64,000 bases of DNA from Piromyces finnis (lineage: Eukaryota; Neocallimastigomycota; Neocallimastigomycetes; Neocallimastigales; Neocallimastigaceae). Where the stretch lies: the NCBI GenBank assembly GCA_002104945.1, contig MCFH01000098.1, positions 1-64,000 on the forward strand. Reading direction: 5' to 3'. The notes under the pieces are model-generated. The model was given only the letters and a program-made list of their open reading frames with translations, searched no databases and was not told the DNA's origin. Position 1 is the first letter of the stretch. Every line of letters starts with the position of its first letter. This document shows, in pieces, positions 19,167 through 31,519 of this stretch. A program made the position numbers and the translations under genes.

Positions 19167-21567
19167 CTACTCCGTTGCTGAGTTATATTTAACGATATTT
19201 TTGAAGTGTACATTTCTATTCATTAGTACACCAGTTTCTGGGTCTGCTAAGACTACTGTATTGAACTGTTTCTGAACCACTTTGAGAGGTCCTACAAAGT
19301 AAGGTTCCAATTTTGTTCTACTGAAGTTCCTGACCAAAACTAAGTCACCTATTTTTATTTTCTTAGCTTGGTCCATAATTAATTTTTCTTTTCTTCTCAT
19401 AGACCAATATTTATTAGCCGTCTTTACATTTTCAGCAGCTTCTAGTCCATCGATAATGATTTACAAATTTTTCCAAAAGAATTTCATCAGAACTCTTGTT
19501 TTGATCTTTAGTGGGTCGGGCAGCTATATCAAAAGGTTGTTGGTCTTCCCTACCATAAACTAGCTCAAAACTAGAATGGTTCGTAACCGTATTCTTTGTA
19601 GTTCTTAAGGCCCAAAGAGCGGAAGGTAGAACCTCATCCCAATCTTTATTTTCTTTTCCTAAGAGTCTTAAAAGTTTCCCAATTTCCTTATTTCTATTTT
19701 CTGTTAATCCATTACTTTCAGGGTGGTAGGGAACTGTAAATTTCACATATACGTCGTATAGGTCTAGAAATATCTTCGTAATATCTGAGGTAAATTGAGT
19801 TCCATTATCTGTAGTAATAACCTGTGGTACCCCATATCTTGCAAACACATTTATTAGAAACTTTATCACATCCAGAGAAGTAACAGTTCCCACCGCTTCG
19901 GCTTCTACCCATTAGTAAAATAATCAACTAGGACTATTATATATTGTTTATTATTTCTTGTCTTAGGTAGCGGTCCAATAATATCCAAACCTAGATGTAC
20001 AAATGGTCCTTCTACTTTAGTAGCTTTGTTCTCAGTTGGTTCTGGATAAGGTTTTGGTCGATTTACTTACTTGACACTTCTCACACTTGCTAATAATTCT
20101 TTTAATATCCGCTATCATATCATTCCAATAATAATTTTTCTTTAACCTTTGATAGGTCTTATAATAACCTTCATGACCTACGTTATGAGCTTGAAATATT
20201 AACTTTACTTTTTCTTCTACAGTGGATATTAGTTGACGTAAGTTGTTACCGTCTACGAAATATTCCTTCCCATCTATGGTAGTAAATTTTTCAGCTATAA
20301 ACTCCCTAATAACTTTGGTCAATAGTTCTTCATTATTAGCTTTATTAATTTTTGTTACCAGTATCTTTTTCTCTTCTATATTCTTCATTCTTGATAATGC
20401 ATCAGCTATAACATTATTCTTTCCTTTATCATATTGAATATCAATATCCAGCTGACTTACTGTAAGACACCATCTATTGTGACGTGCACTATTTGGTTCC
20501 TTATTTTTGAATAAACCCAAAAGTGGTTTATGGTCTGTATACACCATAGTAGTGTACGGGTTTCCTAAAATATAAGGTTTTAACTTACTCACACAAAAGA
20601 ATAACGCAGCACCTTCTAACTCTGTTATTCCATAATTTTTCTCCGCTTTACTAAGACTTCGACTAATATAATGTACAGGGTGTTCTATTTTTGTAGTTTC
20701 ATCTTCTTGTAATAAAACACCACCCACTCCTTCATACGACGCGTCCGTACGAATGATAAAAGGCTTATCAAATTCAGGGAACTTTAAAATGGGAGCGTTT
20801 ATCAATTTTTCTTTTAATACTTTAAATGCCGTTTCATGCTTTTCTTCCCATTTATATCGTATATTTTTCTTTAATAGCTCACATAAGGGCGCGGTTACTT
20901 GAGAGTACTTAGGAATAAAATTTCGATAATATCCTACTGCACCCAAAAACGAACGTAATTCATGAATATTTCCTGGTGCTTCCCACTTCTTTATGGCTTC
21001 TATTTTACTTTCCAAGGGACTCAAACCTTTAGTAGATAGCCTGTGTCCTAATACATTTACTTCTTCCTTCATAAAACTACATTTTTCAAGATTTATTTTT
21101 AATTCATTTTCTTTTAATATTTCAAATACTTTCTTAATATGTTCAATATGTTCTTCCACTCTCTTGGAATATATGAGTACATCATCAATAAAATTATATA
21201 CACAATTTCCAATTAAAGGAAATAATATTTTATTCATTTCCCTCTGAAAAGTTGCTGGTGCATTAGTTAACCCAAATGGCATGACCTTAAACTGATAGTT
21301 ACCAAACTTGGTAGTAAAACTAGTAACCTCAGTACTTTCTTCATGCATAGAAATTTGATGGTAACCTGAATATAAGTCCATAGTAGTGAATATTTTGGCT
21401 CCGTTCAGACTATCAAATATTTCATCGATGTAAGGGAGTGAATAAGAGTCCTTTTCCGTGAGGTCATTAACTCTCCTATAGTCTACACACATTCTCCACT
21501 TACCATTATGTTTTGGAACAAGAACTACAGGGGAAGACCATTCTGAATAGGATGGTTCTATTAATTT
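19167..21567 (-). pseudogene. Frameshifted pol of element L (RT, RNase H, integrase)
   Basis: Minus-strand Ty3/gypsy pol from a lineage different from the others here. It reads KLIEPSYSEW at the broken N-terminus, then MCVDYRRVNDL and VYNFIDDVLIYS (FIDD catalytic loop). RNase H is RTDASYEGVGGVLLQ. The integrase HHCC finger ends CEKCQVSK, and the core is TDNGTQFTSD with YHPESNGLTENRN. The C-terminus shows YFVGPLKVV and no chromodomain. Three frame breaks are visible: about 20057 (one extra base in an A-run), about 19913 and about 19445. Gag, protease and the start of reverse transcriptase are missing, so the copy is dead. Confidence 0.92.
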
Positions 21568-21641
21568 TATAAAAATTATAATATATAATTTTTATATTTT
21601 AAAAATAGAGTTAAACAATAATAAGGAATATAAATAGTTAA
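21568..21641. repeat. 74-bp direct repeat, right copy, fused to the pol end
   Basis: Identical to 19023-19096 in the 3' LTR of L. On its left it is fused directly to the truncated pol frame, and on its right it is cut by LTR K1. It is probably what remains of the 5' LTR of L after an internal deletion that removed gag and protease. Confidence 0.8.
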
Positions 21642-22763
21642 TGTTAAGTTTTTGGGTTTGGTTATGCGGCCAGGTCAGAATGTTATTAATTATATAGTAA
21701 AAATGTTTTTTAAGAAATTAAATTTAATTATAAAATAACACCTTAAACTTCCAAATGAAAAATGAAAATTTTATATTTACTTTAAAATAACTTTTTATAA
21801 ATTTTTATTTATTTAATAATAATAATATAAATGATATTATAAGTAACTATATAATTAAGATTATAACTATAATTTTACAAAGAATTAAAATCGAATTCCA
21901 TTCATTCTCTTTTATATTCTTTGTTCAGATTATTAAATTGATATTAATAAGAATAAAGTATTACATGTAATATATTAATAATATAATTAAATAAGTAATA
22001 AGATTGTTTGTTTGTTTGTCATGACATAAAATAAAAATAAACATATGATTAATCATTTAAACATTTGATCCTAATTAGTAATTATAAAAAACTATTCAAT
22101 TAATAATTCATCATTATTAATTGATATTAACATAACATATTTTTTATAATTAAATAATTATTATTTTCAAAATTATTTCTAATAAAACTTGCCGTTAACC
22201 TATTTTATAATAATTAAGATTATTTAATTTATAGGTGTTAACTGTTACACCTAAATGGGTCTAGTTCTATTTTTAGTAACAGTCGTTATCATTAATTAAA
22301 TTAATATAACTAAAATTCCTATTGATATATTTTTAATTTCATCAAGTCATAAGAAATATTTATGATCCATACTTGATATCATATTGATTTTAATTTACCT
22401 ATTAAAATCTTTAAATGATCATAACTTCCTTAAATGATCAGTTAGAAGGAACGCGATTGTACCAAATTGTAGCTTTCTTCCTAAGCTTTCTAACAAACCT
22501 AGTTTCAAAACTATATTTAAAGGCGGTAGCGATCGTTTTTGGCGAGTTACGCCTTATTTCGTACTTGCTTCTTTTTGGCTAAGGGTTATAGTGTATTGAT
22601 ATTAAATTTTTGAAATCATAACCCTTTCACTGAATCAAAATTTAAAAGGTGACTTTTAAAAGTGTTTTAAAATAATTATTGAAATTATTTAATTATAATT
22701 ATTATGTTTAATTAATTATAGATATTATCTGAATTTGTTTTAAATCCAGTTAATATCTTCACA
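21642..22763 (-). repeat. LTR K1 (family K)
   Basis: 1122 bp. It is the reverse complement of K2 with few changes (ends TGTGAAGATATT and CTTAACA on the minus strand). The left flank GTTAA and right flank GTATA differ, so it is not a clean solo LTR. Its minus-strand start lies 5 bp from LTR J2. Confidence 0.88.
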
Positions 22764-22768
22764 GTATA

Positions 22769-23890
22769 TGTAAAAGTTTTACTAAACTTATAATTTAATA
22801 TTGAAATATTAAATTAAATAAAAGGTTAAAAGATAACTAGGTTAGAAAAAAAAATGTTTTATTAAAATAATCTTAATTGATTTATAAATGAATAATTAAA
22901 TTATATATTATGGTTAAAATAATTTCTTTTATTTTATTTAATAATATATTGCTAAAATATATAATAATAAGATTATTTAGTAGTAATACTCATTAAGTAT
23001 TAATTATTATTAATAGTTAATAATTTCTAGTTAATAATCTATAGTTAATAATTTATAGTTAATGATCTTTTGTTAATAATTTATAGTTAATAATCTTTAC
23101 AAAGATTTTAATTTCATAACTATTCTAAACTATTTATACTATTTGTAATTTTACATTTAATAATAAAATAACTTTTCAATACATGATTATATTCATAATA
23201 TATTTTATAATACTTAAACTAAACTTAAGACTTATTCCTAATTATTAAAAAATAACTATTGTTTATAATATTCATAATATTAGTTATTTCTTAATTATAA
23301 TATAATTCATTGAATATAATATTAATAATTATAATCTTCTAGTTCAAAGATTATAAATTATGTTATTGAAATAATTATTATAAAATAAAGTTAATTAGTT
23401 CCGGAAAATAATTTTAATTTAATTAAACAATAATTTTTATACTTTGAGTGAATGATTTATGTTTGATACATCAGGGGTGATCATTCTCTGAATAAACAAT
23501 TAATCATTGCTAACAAAATATCTTTAAATTGGAATATCTCGTGAACCAGCAGAGATATTGACCTGATTTTAAGATATGTTGTTTGTCTTGAGCGTGGCTT
23601 TCTAACGAATGTGGTTTTGACCAAAAACATTTTTATTCAAAAAGCGTCATTCGTTGAGGAGATACGCGTGTTTTTCCTTATTCCATTTTAACGATAAGGG
23701 TTAAAGTTATTTATTATAAAAATTATTAAGGGTTAAGGTCATATTTTAACCTTTTCTAAATTTTTAAATATTTCTTAATAAAATTTTATAATTTATTTGA
23801 AAATAAAATATTTGTTGATTTTGAAATTTCATAAGTGATTTCACAATTCCAAGTGATCTTGAAATTGTATTTTCACTAGTATTCGTGACA
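22769..23890 (-). repeat. 3' LTR J2 of element M
   Basis: 1122 bp. Minus-strand TGTCACGAATAC...CTTTTACA. It contains ATAATCTTTAC on the plus strand at 23090-23100, the complement of the transcript start. Several near-copies of AGTTAATAATTTATAG lie near 23010-23095, an expansion compared with J1. Confidence 0.88.
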
Positions 23891-24804
23891 TCGCTCCGCC
23901 AAAAAAAATCTAATACCAGGCGATTGAAATAATATAAAATAAAGTTGTATAATAAAGTATAATTGAAATAAATTGAAGTAGTATATACTAAATATAAATC
24001 AATATATAGTTGTATGTGTAACATGAAATAAAATGGTAACTAAATAAAGAATATATTTAATATAATAAGTTGAATATATTGCAATATATAAAATAAAATT
24101 AAAAAACATTTTCTTGTGTAACATTCAGTCAAATTCATAAAATTTTTGAAAGAAATGTTGAAATTTAAATTGATCATTGAGTGAAAAAATTGAAATTCGT
24201 ACGAAAAATTAAAATTTGAATAAGAAATATTATTCCTAGGATATTGAAACACTTTTTATTTTTGAAAAATGTTAACATTTGCTAAAATAATTGAAATTTC
24301 AAAAATTGATCAAATAAACTTTAATTAATATGATTTTGAAAAAAATTTTTTGAAATTTTTGAAAAATTTATAATAATAAAAAATTTTTTCATTAAATACA
24401 AAAAAATTTTGAACTAAACTTTTTGAAAAATGTCACTGAAAGAGTATTGATTTTAATGATCGATCGAGATAGTGACAATGTTGAAATTAATACTATTGAA
24501 TAGAGAATAAAATAAGCATTAACAACATATAAATATTTGTAATTGTACTGCTAAAATAAATTGAAAATTATTCTCTTTAAATATTTAATTTTCATTATAA
24601 AATTTTTGTGTTTTAAATTAAATAAATTGATAAAATTGTTGGAACAAAAATTATTGAATTGAAATTTAACATTCATAGAAAAAATTTTTGAAATTTGTGT
24701 TGAAATGTATTAGATGAGTAATACAAATTATAATAAAACATAATGTTAGTGAAAGATATTAATAAATTTTAAAAAATAAAATTGTTGAAATGCAATTTAG
24801 AGAA
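23891..24804 (-). other. Unexplained 0.9-kb 3' untranslated region of element M
   Basis: Non-coding gap between the pol stop and the 3' LTR. It is very AT-rich, with scattered TTGAAAT words. Beside the LTR the minus strand reads GGCGGAGCGA, a possible polypurine tract. The two short minus-strand frames here show no recognisable domain. The other elements have 11 to 250 bp at this place. Confidence 0.55.
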
Positions 24805-27705
24805 TTAAATTTTGTGTTTTCTAATACTTTTATTGAATTGAATTAATAATTCTTGATATCTTGGGTCACTTTCTATTACTGTAGCAGGAACCCAGTGCCA
24901 ACTTAGGCGGTGTTTATAACGAATTTTATATTCGTAGCGTTTTTCTTTATAATTTGTCCTAAAGTCACCAATTTCTATAATTTCTGCATTAGTTTCTTTA
25001 TATTTAAATCTATTTTTAAATTTATCTGGCGTAGATACATAAGGTTCATGTTCCGATATGTGAAATACAGGGTGGTGTTTTGGAAAAGGTGATTTTGAAA
25101 TATCTATTTTATAATTACCATTGTTTAAAACTTTTAAAACCTTGTAAGGACCATACTTACGAGGCGCTAGTTTGGCATTTTCAGTAGTAGCAAAAGCAGG
25201 AGGTGCATGAATCCAAACTTTTTGTCCTTCATTCAATTCAGGAGCAATAATTCTTTTCTTATCGGCAGCTCTTTTGTATAAATCTTGAGATCTAAGCAAA
25301 ACATCTTTAACTAAAAGGAAATTTTTACTAACATCTTTAATGTATTTAAAGTTTGAATCAGAACCTTGAAACAAAAAGACATCATCCATAGGTGGGTGGA
25401 ATCCATAATTAATGAAAAATGGAGTTTGTTTTGTAGATTCATGAACTGTATTATTATAAACAAATTCAGCTAGATGTAACCATTCAATCCAGTCATCGTG
25501 GAAAAATGTTCTTGAATAGCAACGTAAATATTGTTCAATGAAAGAGTTACAACGTTCTACTTGACCAACGGTCTCATGGTGATCTGTGGTAGCTATTTTT
25601 GGCTTAACACGCAATTTTTCCATAATTTCTATCCATAAAGCACTAGTAAATTGTGTTCCTCTGTCCGTATAAATATCTGTAGGTAGTCCATGGAGTTTAA
25701 AAATATTTTTTAGGAAAGCTTTGGCAGTTTCTTCAGCCGTAGGTATTTCTTTGAACGGAATAAGGTGAATCATTTTTGAAAAACGATCTACAACAACCAT
25801 TATAACGGAAAACTTTTTTGATTCAGGGAGACCACAAAGAAAATCGATTTCAATAGATTTCCAAGGGCGATCAGGAATTTCTAAAGGTCTTAAAAGATCA
25901 TATCTTTTATGTCTATTAACTTTATTTCTGGAACATTGTTCGCAAGAATTGACAAAATTTACGATATCTTGATGCATTTTAGGCCACCAAAAATTACGGT
26001 TAATTAGTTCTTCAGTTCTTCGAATACCTAAATGACCAGCAGTAGCGTTATCATGGTACCTGGTTAAAATATCTACATGAAGTTTTTCTGGTACATAAAT
26101 TAAATTATTATATAAAATTAAATTATTTTTTATTTTAAATTTTTCCATTTTTCTGAAAGGTCTGTAAAAGTAACCTTGATTAGCATTATTAGGACTAAAG
26201 TAAAGATAAATATTATTCGCATTTTCATCATCCTTATAATTTTCTATTATTTGATCAATGAGAGAACCAACAATACCAACAAAACATGGAGTATCGGGAA
26301 CGTTTTTATAATCTAGTATATGTTCTGGTTTAGGTTCAACATTATTTTTCTCGTAATCAGGTCTTCTTGACAAACTATCAGGTTTACCATTTTTTCTTCC
26401 TTGGCGGTATATTAATTGAAAATTATATTCTTGGAAAAATAAATGCCAACTATGTTGACGTTGGTTTCCGACTTTACCACCTAAAGTGTATAGAAGGTTT
26501 TTATGGTCGGTAAAAACGGTTACTTGGTATTTAGCACCTAGTAATAAATGTCTCCAGGTAGAAAATGCACATTTTATAGCTAAAAGTTCCTTTTCAGTAA
26601 TTGAATAATTTAATTCAGCATTGTTTAAACATCTTGAATAATATGCTACAGGATGTAATTTGTTATCTTCATCCTTTTGAGAAAGTATACAACCAATGGC
26701 AAAATTACTAGCATCGCATTCGACAATAAATGGTTTGGTTGGATCTGGATGTAATAAAATAGGTGAAGAGATTAGTCTCTTTTTTAATTCTAAAAATGAG
26801 TTATTACATTTATCATTCCAATTAAAACTAGTATTTTTCTTTGTTAAATTGTGAAGCGGTTTAGCAATAGTAGCAAAATCTTTTATAAATCTTCTATAAT
26901 AGTTGCATAATCTAACAAAGCGTTGAACATCTTTTACACAATTAGGTGTAGGCCATTCTTGGACAGATTTAATTTTCTTTGGATCAGTAGATATACCATT
27001 GCCTGATATAACGTGTCCTAAAAATTCAACTTCTGGCTTGTGAAATTCACATTTCTTTAGTTTAGCAAATAGATTATTTTTGAGTAATGTTTGGAGAACA
27101 GTACGAACATGTTGTATATGTTCATCTAATGTTTTCGAATAAATCAGAATATCATCTAAATATAAAATAACAAATTTTTCTAAATAAGGGCGTAATACTG
27201 AATTAATAAATGATTGAAATGTAGCAGGGGCATTTCTTAAACCAAAAGGCATTACTAAATATTCATAGTGACCATATTTAGTTCTAAAAGCTGTCTTATA
27301 TTCGTCTCCTTCACGAATACGCACTAAATTGTAAGCAGAACGAAGATCTAATTTTGAAAAGAATTTAGCACCTTTCACTCTTTCGATAATATCAGTAATT
27401 AGAGGAAGTGGGTAAGAGTTGCGAATTGTAACTGCATTTAATTTTTTGTAATCAATACAAAGACGTAACGATCAATCCTTCTTTTTCTGAAATAAAACAG
27501 GATAACCAGCTGGAGATTCAGATGGTCTAATGAATCCTTTCTTGAGATTTTCATCTATGTATTCTTTAAGAACTAGAGATTCATCTTCAGATAGAGGATA
27601 TATAGGACCATAATGTAAAGAAGCATCTTTTTGTAAAACGATTTTACAATCCGTTAGCCTATGTGGTGGTAATTTATCAGCCTTAACCTTGCTGAAAACT
27701 TCCGC
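24805..27705 (-). pseudogene. Pol of element M (RT, RNase H, integrase, chromo-like tail)
   Basis: Most of the gene is open (27378 to 24805). Motifs: LPPHRLTDC linker, FIRPSESPAGYPVLF, LYLDDILIYSK catalytic loop, RNase H ECDASNFAIGCILSQ, integrase HHCC finger (YHDNATAGHLG...CEQCS), and core TDRGTQFTSALW with HHETVGQVERCN. GPY-like module RKYGPYKVLK is followed by a degenerate chromo-like end (YEYKIRYKHRLSWHWVPATV). A TGA at 27472-27474 replaces the Gly of KKDGSLRLC, and a frame change near 27715 separates it from the protease frame. The integrase reads HHETVGQVE where others have HPQTDGQTE, a feature shared with element I. It is therefore a relic, close to the lineage of I and K2. Confidence 0.9.
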
Positions 27706-27709
27706 TAAA

Positions 27710-28330
27710 TCACGATATGGTTCTTGGTACTTCTTCTAATTTGAAGTCTTCTTCATTATCATCTTCATCATCAGTATTATAATCTTTTTCACTATTAGCT
27801 AAAAATGAGTGAATAAAGTAATTATAGCTGAAATTTTGATATTTTGGTTTAGAGTAATTTTTCAAATTATTAAAAGATGTATTGGAAGTTAATTTATTAT
27901 GATTAATGTTTTTAATTTTTAAATTTTTGGATTTATTCAATCGGTTTTTATTAATTTTATATATAATTTTATTAGAATTTAATTTTTTAAAATTGTTAAA
28001 ATTTAAACTTGAATATACAAAATTTTTATTATAATTAAAATGTAGTTGATATTTGTGTAAAAATTTATTGCCTAATAACAAATCTGTTGGAAGATTTTTA
28101 ATAATTAGAAATTTTTCTTTAAAAGTAATTAAAAATTTTGAATGATTAATATAGATAGTAGTCTTAAAATATAAGAAGGTGTATGTATCAATAAATATTG
28201 AACCACTAATTCCATTTATTTCAATTGAGTGTAATAATTTGTGTGGTTTTAGTTTTAATTTATTGACCAAGTTGATTGAAATAAAGTTGCAATATTAGCC
28301 ACTATCTAAAATTAAATTGTATTGATTTTT
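27710..28330 (-). pseudogene. Protease region of element M
   Basis: Retropepsin-like segment. The minus strand reads NLILDSG at 28298-28318, then TAA (28295-28297) where an Ala or Thr codon is expected, then CNFISINLVNKLKLKPH and LPTDLLLGNKFLHKYQLHF, the hydrophobic-hydrophobic-Gly motif near the end of such proteases. An Asn/Asp/Glu-rich tail (NTDDEDDNEEDFKLEE) leads to the frame break into pol. The stop directly after the catalytic triad abolishes the protein. Confidence 0.8.
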
Positions 28331-28503
28331 ATTAATTGAATTTTTTAAATCATAAAGTTTGTTTAATTTAATTGGGATAAAAAATTTTAAGTTGAAAAAT
28401 GTTGTAGGCAATTTTTTATTTATTTTAGAGTCATATGTAGGAAAGTTGTAATGTATTATTTTTGTATTATGAACTCTCTTAGACTCTCTTGAGAGTTCAT
28501 TTC

Positions 28504-29415
28504 TTAGTTTTTTGAGTTCATTTTTTGAACTTTATTGACATTATTATTATTATTGTTTGAATTTTGGTAATGGGTTTTATTCTTATTGAATTTCCTATTG
28601 TTTCTCTTATTGTAATGTTGATTTTTATTATTATTATTATTGATATTTAATTTATTATTAGTAGCAAGAGAATTTTCAAAAATTATACACTTTGTAACCA
28701 TTTCACTTAAAGTGTTAGGTAAAATATCAGCTTTCTTAATTTCATTCTTATATTTTGGATGTAAACCATTTAAAAATATTAGTGAAAGACTAATGTCATC
28801 TATCTCTAAACAACGACTTAAATCTCTAAATTTGTTAATATAATCGTTCACTTTTCCATAAGCTTGTCTTAATTCTATTAATTGAATCATGGCTAATTTG
28901 GTACTGGTAACATTTGAAAAAGCTTCGCTTAATTCACTTAATAGTTCGCTCATAGTCATAGGAGTAATACCATCTTTATATTTAATATGGTACCAAGTTC
29001 TGGCAGAATCACGTAATCTAACAACAACAAAGTTAATTTTTACTTCTTCAGATAGTTGATTGTTAGGTGGAGTTTTAAAGGTAGCTTGGCAGAGTTCGCA
29101 GAATAACTCAGTCTGAGTAGTATCACCAGTAAAGAATCCTGGATCTGGTACTTGTTTGATAGGATAGGTTCTATTACGCATTATAACATCATGATCTTCA
29201 TCATAATCAGTAGAAGATTCCTCGGTTTCAGTATAATTAGCACGACTCTTAAGTTCCTTTAACATAGCATCCATACGTTCTAACAAGGAGGTGGTATTTT
29301 TATCCAATTGTTGAGTGATATACTTGTCTAATTCACCACAAAGATTTTTCTTAAATTCTTCTAAATCTTGAGGCTTTAGAAATTGTTGAACTGGTTTAGG
29401 TGTTGGTTGAGTCAT
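28504..29415 (-). CDS. Gag of element M (303 aa)
   Basis: An open frame from ATG 29415. The N-terminal third is a probable coiled coil (EEFKKNLCGELDKYITQQL and following). Then comes HDVIMRNRTYPIKQVPDPGF, which K2 gag repeats as HDVIMRGRFATPITQVPDPG, followed by the gypsy Gag capsid core (ARTWYH, LIELRQAYGKVNDYINKF). The C-terminus is a basic Asn/Lys-rich stretch with no CCHC knuckle; nucleic-acid binding would rest on charge. It is in the same phase as pol but separated by stops, so the element needed frame or stop recoding, or the gag-pol link has decayed. Confidence 0.85.
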   Translation of the reverse strand: MTQPTPKPVQQFLKPQDLEEFKKNLCGELDKYITQQLDKNTTSLLERMDAMLKELKSRANYTETEESSTDYDEDHDVIMRNRTYPIKQVPDPGFFTGDTTQTELFCELCQATFKTPPNNQLSEEVKINFVVVRLRDSARTWYHIKYKDGITPMTMSELLSELSEAFSNVTSTKLAMIQLIELRQAYGKVNDYINKFRDLSRCLEIDDISLSLIFLNGLHPKYKNEIKKADILPNTLSEMVTKCIIFENSLATNNKLNINNNNNKNQHYNKRNNRKFNKNKTHYQNSNNNNNNVNKVQKMNSKN

Positions 29416-29470
29416 TATTTAAATTTTTAAATTAAGTTTTTTCCTAAGGTAGTTATGGTAAAAAAACGCG

Positions 29471-29481
29471 GTAAAAATTAT
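29471..29481 (-). other. PBS of element M, one base off self-complementarity
   Basis: The minus strand reads ATAATTTTTAC next to the LTR. The J-LTR start motif GTAAAGATTAT would pair with ATAATCTTTAC, so there is one mismatch. The intact version is seen after LTR K2 (51490-51500). Confidence 0.55.
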
Positions 29482-30366
29482 TGTTAAACTTATAATTTAA
29501 TATTAAAATATTAAATTAAATAAAAGGTTAAAAGATAACTAGGTTAGAAAAAAAAATGTTTTATTAAAATAATCTTAATTGATTTATAAATGAATAATTA
29601 AATTATATATTATGGTTAAAATAATTTCTTTTATTTTATTTAATAATATATTGCTAAAATATATAATAATAAGATTATTTAGTAGTAATACTCATTAAGT
29701 ATTAATTATTATTAATAGTTAATAATTTCTAGTTAATAATCTATAGTTAATAATTTATAGTTAATGATCTTTTGTTAATAATTTATAGTTAATAATCTTT
29801 ACAAAGATTTTAATTTCATAACTATTCTAAACTATTTATACTATTTGTAATTTTACATTTAATAATAAAATAACTTTTCAATACATGATTATATTCATAA
29901 TATATTTTATAATACTTAAACTAAACTTAAGACTTATTCCTAATTATTAAAAAATAACTATTGTTTATAATATTCATAATATTAATTATTTCTTAATTAT
30001 TATACAATTCATTGAATATAATATTAATAATTATAATCTTCTAGTTCAAAGATTATAAATTATGTTGTTGAAATAATTATTATAAAATAAAGTTAATTAG
30101 TTCCGGAAAATAATTTTAATTTAATTAAACAATAATTTTTATACTTTGAGTGAATGATTTATGTTTGATACATCAGGGGTGATCATTCTCTGAATAAACA
30201 ATTAATCATTGCTAACAAAATATCTTTAAATTGGAATATCTCGTGAACCAGCAGAGATATTGACCTGATTTTAAGATATGTTGTTTGTCTTGAGCGTGGC
30301 TTTCTAACGAATGTGGTTTTGACCAAAAACATTTTTATTCAAAAAGCGTCATTCGTTGAGGAGATA
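29482..30366 (-). repeat. 5' LTR J3 of element M, truncated
   Basis: Matches J2 but lacks about 11 bases (AAAAGTTTTAC) beside the PBS and stops in mid-LTR at GAGATA, so the U3 start is missing. It joins a D-type LTR end at 30363. Confidence 0.85.
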
Positions 30367-30408
30367 TACAAACCTGAACTTAGCATATAATATTTTACAG
30401 TGAGTAGA
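30363..30408 (+). repeat. Scrap of a D-type LTR end plus 11 bp
   Basis: TATACAAACCTGAACTTAGC then AATATTTTACA, the end of a family-D LTR read in its sense direction, with small changes. GTGAGTAGAGC follows, leading to C2. It marks a rearrangement breakpoint. Confidence 0.6.
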
Positions 30409-30816
30409 GCATCAGAATCATGGAAATTAGTAACCTGTCTTAGTGGTTAGTAACTAAGACCTTGGTTTGTACTACCCGAGTTCGAAACATCATTAATATC
30501 TTTTTTTAATTATTAAAATATTTTATAACGAAATTTTACCAAAGAAGATAATTTCTGATTGGCTTAAAAAATTAAGTTGTAAAATTTTTATAAATTTACT
30601 TTTAAAAATTTTTATATAAATATGAGTGAAATTTCTCAAAAAATTATTTTTAATTCGAGTTTTTATTAACAAAAAAATTTTATAATAAAAATAAAATTAT
30701 TAAACACTAACCTGTTATAATTTTGTTAAGTGTTCAATAATAAAATTTTTATTTGCTTTTATTATTTTTCTTTTTATATATTTGTGTTTTTATTTATTGA
30801 ACATTAGTTCTTTACA
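30409..30816 (+). repeat. 5' LTR of C2 (C3-like variant)
   Basis: About 408 bp. The first six bases read GCATCA instead of TGTAAC. It carries C3-type changes (AAAATTTTTATATAAAT, TTATTTTTAATTCGAG) and private changes such as GTACTACCCGAG. GAGTTTTTATT and the PBS after the LTR are kept. Confidence 0.88.
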
Positions 30817-31519
30817 ATAAAAACTCCTAAAATATATAATAACACCTTAGTGTTTAAAAAAGGAAGAATTTTTAATTTATTAAAAAATTAAGTAAGTCAG
30901 TGAAGCTTATTTTAACAATAAGGGTACTGAAAACAAAAGTAAAACCCACAGTTATTATAAGGGGAGCGACAGGACGCTTAATTTAATAATAAAGAAAAAA
31001 TTCATTTTCTAATAAAACGTTTTCTACTTTTAATAAATAAAATTAAATTTTATTTATTATTTTTTGAAAAATATAATAAAATAACAAAGAAGTTAGGATT
31101 CAATAACTCCCTTAGCGTGGATAGTTGGACACCTATACGTAATACTTTGTTGTTTAGATATTATTAATAATCGGGGAATTAAACCTATTTTTTTCTTTCC
31201 GCTTAATCAAGTAAGTGACAATAAAGAAACTAATACCGTTAATTCCTTTTATTGAAAATTTTCATTTCCAATATTAACAATTGATAATATCTACGTTATC
31301 AACAAAGAGCTACAAGGGACCTAGTATTGAATACTAATAAAATTAAATATTTGATGGTCCAATACTATTTAATTTGACTCTTTGTCTATATATAAAATAT
31401 TTTAATCAATAAATAATAATAAAGATTTAATTTTTTTTTCCTTTCTTAATTTCTTCAAACATAACTTTATCTTATTTACATAATTTTTATTTTCAAACAA
31501 TTATATTTTTTTAATTTTA

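Larger units (their letters stand above)
22764..30366 (-). mobile_element. Degraded Ty3/gypsy element M with family-J LTRs
   Basis: Minus-strand element: 5' LTR J3 (29482-30366, truncated), PBS, gag, protease, pol, a long 3' untranslated region and 3' LTR J2. J2 and J3 differ at only a few positions, so the insertion is not very old, but the coding region carries several stops and frame breaks. Five bases (GTATA) separate it from K1. The distal flank is lost, so the duplication cannot be checked. Confidence 0.88.

Noticed and set aside
23764-24252. Two small minus-strand frames, Ile/Tyr/Phe-rich
   Set aside because: Composition is that of random AT-rich DNA; one runs into the LTR. There is no motif.
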